Source of the DNA: Casimicrobium huifangae
GTDB taxonomy: Bacteria > Pseudomonadota > Gammaproteobacteria > Burkholderiales > Casimicrobiaceae
Reading direction: 5' to 3'
NCBI RefSeq assembly: GCF_009746125.1
Contig: NZ_CP041352.1
Location: 2,960,436-3,024,435 of the forward strand
DNA: 64,000 nucleotides
The position numbers were made by a program, and so were the translations under genes. Below are positions 1-8,005 of this stretch, piece after piece. The notes beneath the pieces are model-generated. The model made no database searches. It was given only the letters and a program-made list of their open reading frames with translations, and was not told where the DNA came from. How positions within the stretch are numbered: the stretch's first letter is position 1; every line of letters starts with the position of its first letter.

Positions 1-300
1 GAGCGCCATCACCACGATCTCGAAAATCTTGACGCCGCGCACCACCCGCGTCTTTTCGTATTTGTCAGCCAGTTGTCCGGCAAACGCAGAGAACAGCACG
101 AAGGGCAGGATGAACACGGCGCCAGCGGCGTTCACCAGCAGATTGGAATCCATCCCCGCGAGCGTCATGCCACCGAACGCCATGAAGATGATCATGCCGT
201 TCTTGAACACGTTGTCGTTCATCGCGCCCAAAAACTGCGTCCAGAAGAACGGTGCGAAACGGCGTTCGCCGAGCAGCGCAAACTGACTGTGACCGGACAT
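1..300 (-). CDS. MFS transporter, LplT-like, N-terminal part (runs off window)
   Basis: The reverse strand is open from an ATG at 300 to the window edge, giving the first 100 residues of a membrane protein. The N-terminus carries the motif FWTQFLGAMNDNVFKNGM, which resembles the start of LplT-type major facilitator transporters (lysophospholipid flippases, often fused to an acyltransferase). A hydrophobic stretch follows (VFILPFVLFSAFAGQLADKYEK) with the DKYEK loop typical of the first MFS half. Whether an acyltransferase domain follows cannot be seen. The family call rests on recognition of the N-terminal motif only. Confidence 0.7.
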   Translation of the reverse strand, partial: MSGHSQFALLGERRFAPFFWTQFLGAMNDNVFKNGMIIFMAFGGMTLAGMDSNLLVNAAGAVFILPFVLFSAFAGQLADKYEKTRVVRGVKIFEIVVMAL

Positions 301-476
301 GCTTTCCCCCAGGATTGGCCGCGCCAGATGGTGGCGACTGGTAACGAAGCAAATTGTGCCCGATCACCTGCCGACGACACCCGTCTACACCGAAGTATCA
401 CGCCGCAATACCGCCGGTGATGCTGTCCGTCGTACATTCGCGCATGACCGGGCCACAGATGGCTAGCAGGCAAACG

Positions 477-1109
477 ATGGACTACCGCCTCATCATTTTT
501 GACTTCGACGGCACGCTGGCCGATTCTTTTCCGTTCTTTGCTGGCGTGTTCAACCAGCTGGCAGCTAGGCATGGGTTCAGGCCAATCGACGCCGCCGAGG
601 TACCAGCGCTGCGCCAGCGCAGCCCACGCGAGCTGATGGAGCATGTCGGAATGCCGCGCTGGAAGCTGCCGTTGGTCGCCAAAGACTTCATCGCGCTGAT
701 GCGGCAAAACCAGCATCAAGTTCAGCTATTTGACGGTGTGCCCCGGATGCTGCGCGACCTGGCCGAAGCCGACCTGCAACTGGCAATCGTGTCATCGAAC
801 GCCGAGGACAACGTTCGCCAGGTGCTGGGCCGAGATGCTGCCGCACTATTCGCAAGTTACGAATGCGGCATGTCGATCTTTGGCAAACCGGCGCGACTCA
901 ACAAAGTCCTGCATCAGCTGGGAATCCCGGCCGCGCAAGCGCTTTACGTCGGCGACCAGACTACCGATGCCGAGGCAGCGCGCACCGCCGGGGTTGCGTT
1001 TGCGGCGGTCGCCTGGGGCTATGGCACCATCGAATCACTGCGCGCACACCAACCCGAAGTTGAGTTCGCCACCGTCGCCGACATCGCGCGACTGCTGCGA
1101 GCCGCATAG
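477..1109 (+). CDS. HAD-family hydrolase, phosphoglycolate phosphatase-like
   Basis: A 210-residue protein starting at ATG 477. Motif I is FDFDGTLADS at residues 8-17, where the first Asp is the nucleophile. Motif II is IVSSN. A lysine (FGKPARLNKVL) and motif IV (YVGDQTTDAEAARTAG) follow, so all four HAD motifs are present. The helical cap lies between motifs I and II, as in Gph/PGP-type phosphatases. The substrate is unknown; phosphoglycolate is the usual family annotation. An upstream ATG at 459 in the same frame would add six residues, and no strong ribosome binding site distinguishes them. The gene stands alone, convergent with the oxyanion operon. Confidence 0.82.
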   Translation: MDYRLIIFDFDGTLADSFPFFAGVFNQLAARHGFRPIDAAEVPALRQRSPRELMEHVGMPRWKLPLVAKDFIALMRQNQHQVQLFDGVPRMLRDLAEADLQLAIVSSNAEDNVRQVLGRDAAALFASYECGMSIFGKPARLNKVLHQLGIPAAQALYVGDQTTDAEAARTAGVAFAAVAWGYGTIESLRAHQPEVEFATVADIARLLRAA

Positions 1110-1130
1110 CGGCTACGCAGTACTGAAGCG

Positions 1131-2006
1131 CTACTTCTTCACAGCATTCGGAAAGAACAGCTGCTCACCACCGATCTTGTAGGCGGCGATCGTGCCCTGC
1201 CCTTCGGCGCTGACCAGCCAGTCGATGAACTTCTGACCTGCCACCGCTTTCACATGCGGATGCTTTTTCGGGTTCACGAGAATCACGCCGTACTGGTTGA
1301 ACAGCTTGCTGTCGCCTTCGACGATGATCTTCAGGTTCTGCCGGTTCTTGAATGACAGCCAGGTGCCACGGTCGGCAAGCAGGTAGGCATTCATCGCGGC
1401 AGCGGTATTGAGCGCCGGCCCCATGCCGGAGCCGGTGTCGCGGTACCACGCAGCTTTTTCGCCAGCGGGATCAAGCGACGCCTGCTTCCAGTAGCGAAGT
1501 TCAGCGGCATGGGTGCCACTCTTGTCGCCACGCGAAACGAACGCCGCCTTCGCCGCATGGACCGCCTTCAGGCCAGCCACGATGTCTTTGCCAGCTGCCT
1601 TGGCGGGGTCATCGGCAGGACCAACGAGCACAAAGTCGTTGTACATGACCGCCACGCGTTCAACGCCCGCTCCTTCCGCGACGAATTTCTCCTCAGCCGT
1701 TTGGTCATGCACGAACACCACATCGGCATCGCCTCGACGCCCGACATCAAGCGCCTGCCCCGTCCCAAGTGCAACCACCTTGACGGCAATGCCGCTGGAT
1801 TTGGTGAACTGCGGCAGCAGGAAACCAAACAGCCCCGACTGCTCGGTGGACGTGGTCGACGACACCACAATCGACGTATCCTGAGCCGCTGCCGACGCTG
1901 GCATCAGGCCGGAAAGCACAGCCAGCGCTGCGCTGGCCAAGGCGCCGAACATGGCGCGTTGCACGCGAAATTTGGGGCTCGTTATCAATTCGTGCGGGAA
2001 GTTCAC
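1131..2006 (-). CDS. tupA: Tungstate/molybdate ABC transporter substrate-binding protein (TupA-like)
   Basis: A 291-residue periplasmic binding protein with a signal segment ending near ASAAAQ (about residue 42). The mature start VVSSTTSTEQSGLF and the block VVALGTGQALDVGRRGDADVVFVHD match the oxyanion-contact regions of TupA-type proteins, including the TTS motif and GTGQA. It is the last gene of a four-gene unit, and its ATG overlaps the tupC stop by 4 nt (ATGA). TupA proteins bind tungstate with high affinity and molybdate to varying degrees, so the true substrate is not decided here. The nearby molybdoenzyme NarG makes molybdate at least as plausible. Confidence 0.85.
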   Translation of the reverse strand: MNFPHELITSPKFRVQRAMFGALASAALAVLSGLMPASAAAQDTSIVVSSTTSTEQSGLFGFLLPQFTKSSGIAVKVVALGTGQALDVGRRGDADVVFVHDQTAEEKFVAEGAGVERVAVMYNDFVLVGPADDPAKAAGKDIVAGLKAVHAAKAAFVSRGDKSGTHAAELRYWKQASLDPAGEKAAWYRDTGSGMGPALNTAAAMNAYLLADRGTWLSFKNRQNLKIIVEGDSKLFNQYGVILVNPKKHPHVKAVAGQKFIDWLVSAEGQGTIAAYKIGGEQLFFPNAVKK

Positions 2007-2701
2007 AGTGTTTCTCCTTCAAGATAAGCACGCGCCGCGGCAGACTCCGGGCGATCAAAAAAAACATCGACGGACCGGTCTTCGACCACGCGACCGCCAT
2101 CGACAAAGACAATTCGCGTCGCCATGCGGCGGGCCTGTGCGACGTTATGCGTCGTCATTACCAGCGTCGTACCGTTGCCGTGCAGGCGCAGCAACAGTTG
2201 TTCGATAGCACGGGCCGACACCGGTGCCAGATTGGCGGTAGGCTCGTCGGCAAACAGCAAGGCTGGTTCACAAGCCCAGGCACCGGCCAGGGCAAGACGC
2301 TGTTGTTCGCCGCCGGAGAGCGTGCGCGCCGGCCGGTCGCGCAGACTCGCCAGATCACATGCCAACAGCGCGCGCTTGGCACGCGCACTGCGTTCCGGTT
2401 CGTCAACCCCATGCGCAGCAAGCACAAACTGAACGTTCGCAAACACGCTACGTGCCAGCACTGCTGGCCGCTGGAACACATGCGCCTGGGCTGTACGTGG
2501 TGGCGCGTCAACGCGGCCGTGGTCAGGCACAAGAACGCCATTGGCGACCTTGAGCAGAGTTGACTTGCCTGCACCATTGGCACCAAGCACCACAACACGC
2601 TCGCCCGAAGTGACGGTCAGTTGCACGTCGGCCAGCAATTGCGCCCCGTCACGACTGACGGTAACACCGGCCAACCCGAGCAACACGCTGGTTTCAGCCA
2701 T
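2003..2701 (-). CDS. tupC: Oxyanion ABC transporter ATP-binding protein (TupC-like)
   Basis: A 232-residue ABC ATPase. Walker A is GANGAGKST (about residues 39-47), the signature is LSGGEQQR, and Walker B with catalytic Glu is LLFADEPT, followed by the switch His in MTTHN. Its start overlaps the end of the permease gene by 8 nt and its stop overlaps tupA by 4 nt, so translation is probably coupled. With the permease it would form the cytoplasmic motor of a tungstate/molybdate importer. It is a single NBD gene, so the active unit is presumably a homodimer. Confidence 0.86.
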   Translation of the reverse strand: MAETSVLLGLAGVTVSRDGAQLLADVQLTVTSGERVVVLGANGAGKSTLLKVANGVLVPDHGRVDAPPRTAQAHVFQRPAVLARSVFANVQFVLAAHGVDEPERSARAKRALLACDLASLRDRPARTLSGGEQQRLALAGAWACEPALLFADEPTANLAPVSARAIEQLLLRLHGNGTTLVMTTHNVAQARRMATRIVFVDGGRVVEDRSVDVFFDRPESAAARAYLEGETL

Positions 2702-3398
2702 GGCGCCGCTCCATCCACCGCTTGAGTGCCTGCGCGCCGCCGTTCACCATCAATACCAGCGTCACCAGCAGCATGCCCAGGGCCAGCGCCAGAGGCAAAT
2801 CGCCCTTTGAGGTTTCAAGCGCGATGGTCGTCGTCATCACACGGGTGCTGCCGGCGATGTTGCCGCCAACCATCATTACGGCGCCCACTTCGGCAATTGC
2901 GCGTCCGAAGCCCGCAAGCAGCACTACCGCCAGCGAAAAGCGCGCTTCGTGCAGCAAGGTCACCACACGCTGCGTCGTGGTCAGGCCGAGCGATGCAAAC
3001 CAGTCGGCCAGCGGCGCATGGGCATCCTCAATGGTCTGCCGCGCGAGCGCGGCGATGATTGGTGTGATGAGCACTGTCTGTGCCATCACCATGCCGGCGG
3101 GCGTAAATAGCCAGCCAAGCGTGCCCAGCGGACCGCTGCGCGACAGCAGCAGATACACGACGAGTCCGACCACGACGGGCGGCAGGCCCATGGCAGCGTT
3201 GAGCACTACGATCACCGACTGCCGCCAGCCCCCACGCGCAAGCGCAACCCAAGCGCCAAGCGGTAATCCAAGCGCGGCGGCGAGCAGTGTAGCCGTCGCG
3301 CTGACACGCAGGGAAAGCCAGGTGATTTCAGACAGCGTCGCGTCGGCAGATGCGAGCAACGTGAGCGCTGAGCCAAAAGAATCCGCGAGCAGACTCAC
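2694..3398 (-). CDS. tupB: Oxyanion ABC transporter permease (TupB-like)
   Basis: A 234-residue inner-membrane permease with five to six hydrophobic segments. The EAA-type loop that contacts the ATPase is seen as EVGAVMMVGGNIAGSTRVMTTTIALETSKGDLPLALALG. This sequence and the length are typical of TupB. The ATG overlaps the stop of the upstream ModA-like gene (ATGA). It is the only permease of the operon, although two binding proteins are encoded with it. Confidence 0.86.
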   Translation of the reverse strand: MSLLADSFGSALTLLASADATLSEITWLSLRVSATATLLAAALGLPLGAWVALARGGWRQSVIVVLNAAMGLPPVVVGLVVYLLLSRSGPLGTLGWLFTPAGMVMAQTVLITPIIAALARQTIEDAHAPLADWFASLGLTTTQRVVTLLHEARFSLAVVLLAGFGRAIAEVGAVMMVGGNIAGSTRVMTTTIALETSKGDLPLALALGMLLVTLVLMVNGGAQALKRWMERRHG

Positions 3399-4801
3399 TT
3401 CGCGGGCTTCGTCGATCCGGAATCGGCCATCGGCATCAGCAGTACGGCGGCTTGCGCGCTGTCAACCTCCGACAGCCGCAACTCGTAGCGTTCGCCCGCC
3501 TGCAGCAGAAAGCCCAAATTCTTGCCAACGCCGGCGCAGCCCAGCCAGCGATCACCGCGCGTCGGTGCGAGAGACACGTCGTCGGCGAGACGAACGACAT
3601 CAATCCAGGCACGACGGTCAACAAAGACCTCGACTCGACCGGTCTCGCCAGCAGTAAATTGCATGTTGCCGCCAAAGCTGCCCGCCACGCCACCCTGTGC
3701 CCGATGACGAAAACGCAGCGCTCCGGCTGGCTGCAGCGTCACCGCATGGCGAGTCGCGATACGGATTGATGGCGAGGCCACGGACTTGCTTTCAGCACCT
3801 GCACCGGCAATCAGCGGCACCGCTTTGCCGCTCCATGCAGCGTGTGCTGCAGAAAGCGCCGGCTCCACCTGTTCACAGCGTTGCGGTGGCGGCGAGAAAC
3901 CCAGTTCACCGACCACCTTCTGTGCCCGCTGCGAAAGCACATAGCGCAGAAACTCCCGCGCTTCGTTCGGTGCACTGGTGGCAATCCCGATGGTGTATGA
4001 CGTGGCAATGTCATAGGCGTCCGGAACGCGCACGAAACTGATACCCGGCACCTCGCGCTGAGCCGCCCGCGCGTTAGTGCAATAAGTCACAAACACATCG
4101 GCACGTCGCCCCACCAGCAAATCAGCATAGGGCGCCTTGGTATCGGCGGCGTTGATCTCGGCGCCGACGAGCTTGAGCGCCTTGGCGTCCAGTCGCGCGT
4201 AAGCGCCAGGCTGAACAGCGTCAATTTTGCGAAACATCTCCCATGTGTAGTCACCGGACGGATCTGCGCCCGGTGTGGAGGTGCCCAGCTTCAGGTTGAC
4301 ATCAAGCAGCGTGGCGATGACGTTGCCTTCGTTGATCGCGACACCCGGGCGTGCCAGCACGCACAGCGAATTGCTGGCGAATGCGTTTGATGAACGTAGC
4401 TTGCCGCTCGCAAGCAGCCGTTCCGTATGCACCGGCGAAGCCGACGCAAACAGATGCGCCTCCTCGCCCGCTTCAATGCGTTCGCGCAACTTGCCGGATG
4501 GCCCGAACAAAAAGCGTACGGCTGGGCGTGCAGTGGTCGATGTCGGAGTCGCGCCCGATGGAGGTCGTGCAGCCAGCCGCTCCGCTGCATAAGCCGTCTG
4601 CAACGCCTGCATCGCCTCGCGCAGACTGCCTGCGGCATAGGCAACAACAGGTCCGGCGGTAGTCACCGCAGCAGCGCCATCGCCGCCAGCGAGTGGCTGC
4701 GGCTGCGCAGCGGCATCAGACACAGGGAAATTCGCGAGACCGGTCAAGATCGCTCCGTGCAACAGTACCGCAGTAAAGCTCGCTCGCGGAAACCAGTCCA
4801 C
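3395..4801 (-). CDS. ModA-like extracellular binding protein with an unassigned C-terminal domain
   Basis: The preferred start is a GTG at 4801, preceded 7 nt upstream by GGAGG (4809-4813); it gives 468 residues and a credible export signal (MDWFPRASFTAVLLHGAILTG, with A-rich cleavage region). An ATG at 4906 is possible but has no such site. Residues of about 60-320 follow the ModA/solute-binding pattern: AYAAGSLREAMQAL, FGPSGKLRERIEAGE, LFASAS and ADVFVTYCTNA. After about residue 340 there is an extra segment of roughly 120 residues (from SIRIATRHAVTLQPAG to AVLLMP) that is not part of ModA. It contains YELRLSEVDSAQAAVLLMP and one conserved-looking CAGVGKN motif; I do not recognise it. First gene of the tup-like operon. 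Confidence 0.75.
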   Translation of the reverse strand: MDWFPRASFTAVLLHGAILTGLANFPVSDAAAQPQPLAGGDGAAAVTTAGPVVAYAAGSLREAMQALQTAYAAERLAARPPSGATPTSTTARPAVRFLFGPSGKLRERIEAGEEAHLFASASPVHTERLLASGKLRSSNAFASNSLCVLARPGVAINEGNVIATLLDVNLKLGTSTPGADPSGDYTWEMFRKIDAVQPGAYARLDAKALKLVGAEINAADTKAPYADLLVGRRADVFVTYCTNARAAQREVPGISFVRVPDAYDIATSYTIGIATSAPNEAREFLRYVLSQRAQKVVGELGFSPPPQRCEQVEPALSAAHAAWSGKAVPLIAGAGAESKSVASPSIRIATRHAVTLQPAGALRFRHRAQGGVAGSFGGNMQFTAGETGRVEVFVDRRAWIDVVRLADDVSLAPTRGDRWLGCAGVGKNLGFLLQAGERYELRLSEVDSAQAAVLLMPMADSGSTKPAK

Positions 4802-4940
4802 AGATCGTCCTCCATCATGAACATTGTCAGGCGCGTCGTACAGATTAGGCCGGAATGACTGCAGTCTGCTGATCTGACTTTGACTTTTTTGACAAGCAAC
4901 ACTCATTCTGGATTTTTCCCGTAATTACCATTTAATATGC

Positions 4941-4960
4941 AACTACAGTCATATATAGTT
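4941..4960. promoter_or_regulatory. Inverted repeat AACTA-N10-TAGTT, candidate oxyanion-regulator site
   Basis: In the divergent region between the oxyanion operon and the ModE-like regulator gene, AACTA (4941-4945) and TAGTT (4956-4960) form an inverted repeat around an AT-rich centre, CAGTCATATA. It lies 20-40 nt before the regulator ATG. ModE-type proteins bind AT-rich palindromes in divergent promoters of this kind, but this sequence does not match the E. coli ModE box closely. Its role is inferred from position and symmetry. Confidence 0.4.
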
Positions 4961-4979
4961 TCAATGAGACAATTGCGGG

Positions 4980-6053
4980 ATGTCAAAAATACCGAGCCTG
5001 GCAATTGAGTTCACCGCCAACGCGACGCTTCGCATTGGGTCCTCTGAGGTTGACCTCGTTGAATTGACGCGTTGTTTGCGTACGCTGGCTGACACGCAAT
5101 CCATCACTGCGGCGGCGAACGTGCTCGGAGTCACTTACCGCACGCTCTGGGGACGAATGCTTTCGTTTGATGCCGCCCTTGGCTGCAAGCTGATCGGCAA
5201 GGCCCGTGGGCGCGGAACGCAACTGACCGGCAAAGGCGGCGCCCTGCTCGCCGCCCTCGAACGTCACGGTGCGCTGTTTCTACCCCCGCCGCCTGAGCCG
5301 GTGGCAGCGCTGACGACAGATCTGGCGCGCGCGCTTCGTGACCGGCCACTGCTTCGGCTGATGGCGAGCCACGATTACGCCATCGCGAGGGCGATCAATG
5401 CACGGCGAGGCGTTTCGCCTGCCTCTGGACAATCAGCGTCGGTAGACCTGAGCGAACTGATTCATCTGAGCAACGCGGGTAGTGTTGACTGCGTTCGTTC
5501 GCTATTGCAAGGCGATGCTGATCTGGCCGGCTATCACCATGTCACGACAACCGCCTCCGAGCGTGCCAATTCACCTTGGGAGCGGGTTGAGTCCGATAGT
5601 GACTTCTGGAGCCTGCCGATCATGGAGCGCGAACAGGGGATCATCGTTGCGCCGCGCGCAAAGCGCCAGATTGAGTCGATCGCGGACATTGCCCGCGAGG
5701 GGATTCGTTTCGTCAATCGCCAGCGTGGCTCCGGTACCCGCATTTTGCTGGACGCATGGCTGAGTGATGCCGGTATTTCACCAAGCCGGATCGAAGGCTA
5801 CGATCAGGAAGAGTTCACTCATCAGGCAGTGGCGGCGACTGTCGCCGCCGGCGCCGCCGACGCTGGGCCGGGGCTCAAAGCCGCGGCGGCACAGTTCAAT
5901 CTGGGCTTCATCCCGCTCACCACCGAGACCTATCGTCTGGCAGGCGCGGTAGACACACGTACCCACGAAACGGTCGCTGCATTGATCGCGGCGACGCATC
6001 AGCAGGCTGCGAAGCTCCCGGGCTACCGCGTGCTGGCAGCGGCGCGTCGATAA
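4980..6053 (+). CDS. ModE-like HTH regulator with periplasmic-binding-protein-like sensor domain
   Basis: A 357-residue regulator divergent from the oxyanion operon. Residues 20-95 are a LysR/ModE-type winged helix-turn-helix (DTQSITAAANVLGVTYRTLWGRMLSFDAALG then RGTQLTGKGGALL). Residues of about 115-350 resemble a solute-binding-protein fold: LMASHDYAI, NAGSVDCVRSLLQGDADLAGYHH, FVNRQRGSGTRILLD and TVAAGAADAGPGLKAAA. This layout (HTH plus PBP-like domain) is used by oxyanion-responsive regulators found next to mod/tup/wtp genes. It probably senses molybdate or tungstate and controls the operon behind it, and possibly itself. Confidence 0.8.
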   Translation: MSKIPSLAIEFTANATLRIGSSEVDLVELTRCLRTLADTQSITAAANVLGVTYRTLWGRMLSFDAALGCKLIGKARGRGTQLTGKGGALLAALERHGALFLPPPPEPVAALTTDLARALRDRPLLRLMASHDYAIARAINARRGVSPASGQSASVDLSELIHLSNAGSVDCVRSLLQGDADLAGYHHVTTTASERANSPWERVESDSDFWSLPIMEREQGIIVAPRAKRQIESIADIAREGIRFVNRQRGSGTRILLDAWLSDAGISPSRIEGYDQEEFTHQAVAATVAAGAADAGPGLKAAAAQFNLGFIPLTTETYRLAGAVDTRTHETVAALIAATHQQAAKLPGYRVLAAARR

Positions 6054-6078
6054 CCCGGAATGTCTGCGGAGGCGGTCA

Positions 6079-6924
6079 TCACTTCGTGCTGACCAGGTCT
6101 GTCCGCTTCGGCCGTGTCTTTTTGGCACCGGGCCAGCGCCATTGGCTGCCGAACCCCTCCGCCACCAGCGCAGCCCCGTAAAGTACCAGCGCCCAGATCA
6201 CGAAAATCGTGATCATCAGCAGCGGAAAGGCAATGAATGCGCCGTACAGCGATTTCAGTTGCTGCGCCTGAGCGAGATAGTGCCCGATGAGGAAACGGGC
6301 ACCGACCACCAGCAGGGTGACACAGAACGCGACGATCACCGGCGAACGCCAGGTGTGCACCTTCACCGGCACCCAGCGGTAGAGCAGCGTCAGCCCCAGT
6401 ACCAGTGGCGCGCCAATCTGGATCGGGTCAAAGACAAAGTGAGTGAATCTCTCGGCGCCGGGAATCAGGCGAACGACGAACAACTCCAGAAACTGCAGCA
6501 ACCACGCCAGCGCGCCGACAAATAGCGGCAATGCCACCAGCACCGCCAGCACGCCGCGCACATACCCCCAGATGCTGCGTCGCGCGGGGCCCCAGATGCG
6601 GTCAACCGCAGCGTTGAGCGTGAGCGCCTTCAGAACGAGGTCAGCCGCAACAATGATGACACCAGTCTGCCCGAGGCCACGCGCGTTGGCCCTCAGTTTG
6701 TCGACAACCCCCATCACCTGGCGCGCCGCGTCTGGGAACAGGTTGCTGTAGAGGAAATCACGCAGGGCACCGTCAGCCGAGCGAATCAGCACGCTCTGCT
6801 GCGATAGCCAGAAGAGGATCGCCAGGGCCGGCAAGATGCCCAGCAGGGTGAGGAACGCCAGATACCCTGAGAAGACCAGGCCGTCTCCCTTGAAGTAGCG
6901 GCGCAGCGCATGCCAGAGCGTCAT
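6079..6924 (-). CDS. YihY/BrkB family integral membrane protein
   Basis: A 281-residue protein with about six hydrophobic segments. It begins MTLWHALRRYFKGDGLVFSGYLAFLTLLGILPALAIL and contains TLNAAVDRIWG followed by RSIWGYVRGVL, matching the UPF0761 (YihY) family pattern of an N-terminal amphipathic segment, FS/AxxLAFxTLLSLxP and NxIWG. Some members are called ribonuclease BN or BrkB, but no enzymatic role is established. Its 3' end is convergent with the ModE-like regulator gene, with 25 nt between them. Confidence 0.82.
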   Translation of the reverse strand: MTLWHALRRYFKGDGLVFSGYLAFLTLLGILPALAILFWLSQQSVLIRSADGALRDFLYSNLFPDAARQVMGVVDKLRANARGLGQTGVIIVAADLVLKALTLNAAVDRIWGPARRSIWGYVRGVLAVLVALPLFVGALAWLLQFLELFVVRLIPGAERFTHFVFDPIQIGAPLVLGLTLLYRWVPVKVHTWRSPVIVAFCVTLLVVGARFLIGHYLAQAQQLKSLYGAFIAFPLLMITIFVIWALVLYGAALVAEGFGSQWRWPGAKKTRPKRTDLVSTK

Positions 6925-7006
6925 GGGTCAAGGAGGGGCGACAGGGGCCGGCAGCAACATGCTCGGCGGGAGTGCCAGATCTCAAGCATGCGCGTCGTGA
7001 GCGGAC

Positions 7007-7070
7007 GGCAGGCAAGGCGCGCGTCGACGCGGCGTACGTCAGGTACGCCAGCCATCGCGCCAGATGGCGT
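7007..7070. repeat. Palindromic repeat, copy 1 (shares CAGGCAAGGCGCGCGTCG)
   Basis: The 18-nt core CAGGCAAGGCGCGCGTCG at 7009-7026 recurs at 7125-7142. Each core is followed by a small hairpin, here GGCGTAC/GGTACGCC near 7031-7048. The stretch is non-coding, although short ORFs of arginine-rich composition can be drawn through it. It looks like a REP-type interspersed element. Confidence 0.55.
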
Positions 7071-7102
7071 CCAGTTCCAGCCGCCATCGATTGGCAACGC
7101 GG

Positions 7103-7209
7103 GATGTCCGGTATGGCGGGGCGTCAGGCAAGGCGCGCGTCGGCGACGTGTACTTGACGTACACAAGCCGGCGCGCAACGCAGCATCACGCCCTGCCATA
7201 CCCGACATC
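7103..7209. repeat. Large imperfect inverted repeat abutting the SDR stop codon
   Basis: The arms 7103-7124 and 7188-7209 are complementary at 20 of 22 positions (GATGTCCGGTATGGCGGG against GATGTCGGGTATGGCAGG). Inside them a second stem pairs GCGCGTCGGCGACGTGTAC with the complement around 7155-7175. The whole 107 nt can fold as one long hairpin. The right arm runs into the stop codon of the SDR gene, so it may also act in 3'-end formation of that transcript. It shares an 18-nt core with the element at 7007-7070. Confidence 0.6.
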
Positions 7210-7960
7210 AGACGTGCTCGCCGCCGTTGACGTGTATCTCGGCCCCGTTGACATAAGAACTCTGCGACGTGCACAGGAAATAGATCAACTGCGCCACTTC
7301 ACTTGGCTTGCCAAGGCGCTTCATTGGAATCTCGCGTTCGACAATGTCGGCAGTCCCCGGTGACAGGATGGAGGTATCGATTTCGCCCGGCGCGATGGCG
7401 TTGCAGCGGACACCGTGTGGGCCAAAGTCGTGTGCCATCTCGCGCGTCAGCGCGGCAAGAGCGGCCTTCGATGTTGCGTAGGCCACGCCAGCGAAGGGGT
7501 GTACCTTGGAGCCAGCAATCGAGGTGACGTTCACCACGCTGCCCTGCGCGGCCTTCAGCTCCTCGAACAAACCACGTGCCAAGAGCGCCGTGGCGAACAG
7601 ATTGACGTTGAAAACGTTCTGCCAGGCCGCGAGATCGGTATCAAGCACGCCCATGCGCTTGCCGCCCGGCAGTTTGGGCGAAATGCCAGCGTTGTTGACC
7701 AGCGCGGCGAGGCGCCCCCCGGTCTCCGGTTCAGCAAGTTTGGCGCGGATGCTGGCAATGATGGCATCGTAGTGCTCGACATCGTTGAGGTCACCCTGAA
7801 TGTGATCCTTCTCCCCCTGCGGCCACGGGCAGATCTTGTCGAACGGCTGGCGCGACACGGTGATGACCCGCCACTCGGCGGCATGAAAGTGTTTGACCGT
7901 CGCGTGCCCGATGCCGCGCGAGGCACCGGTCAGCAGCAGGGTTTTCTTGGTGTTCGCCAT
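7208..7960 (-). CDS. SDR family NAD(P)-dependent oxidoreductase
   Basis: A 250-residue classical short-chain dehydrogenase/reductase. The cofactor motif TGASRGIGHA is at residues 12-21, NNAGIS is in the middle, and the catalytic YATSK follows the active-site Ser region (VNVTSIAGSK). The C-terminus GAEIHVNGGEHV is typical of the family. No substrate can be deduced. The gene is monocistronic and its stop lies in the arm of a long inverted repeat. Confidence 0.88.
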   Translation of the reverse strand: MANTKKTLLLTGASRGIGHATVKHFHAAEWRVITVSRQPFDKICPWPQGEKDHIQGDLNDVEHYDAIIASIRAKLAEPETGGRLAALVNNAGISPKLPGGKRMGVLDTDLAAWQNVFNVNLFATALLARGLFEELKAAQGSVVNVTSIAGSKVHPFAGVAYATSKAALAALTREMAHDFGPHGVRCNAIAPGEIDTSILSPGTADIVEREIPMKRLGKPSEVAQLIYFLCTSQSSYVNGAEIHVNGGEHV

Positions 7961-8005
7961 GCATTGATTGTAGGCGGGCGATACGCCTCCAATACGAACA
8001 GCCCG

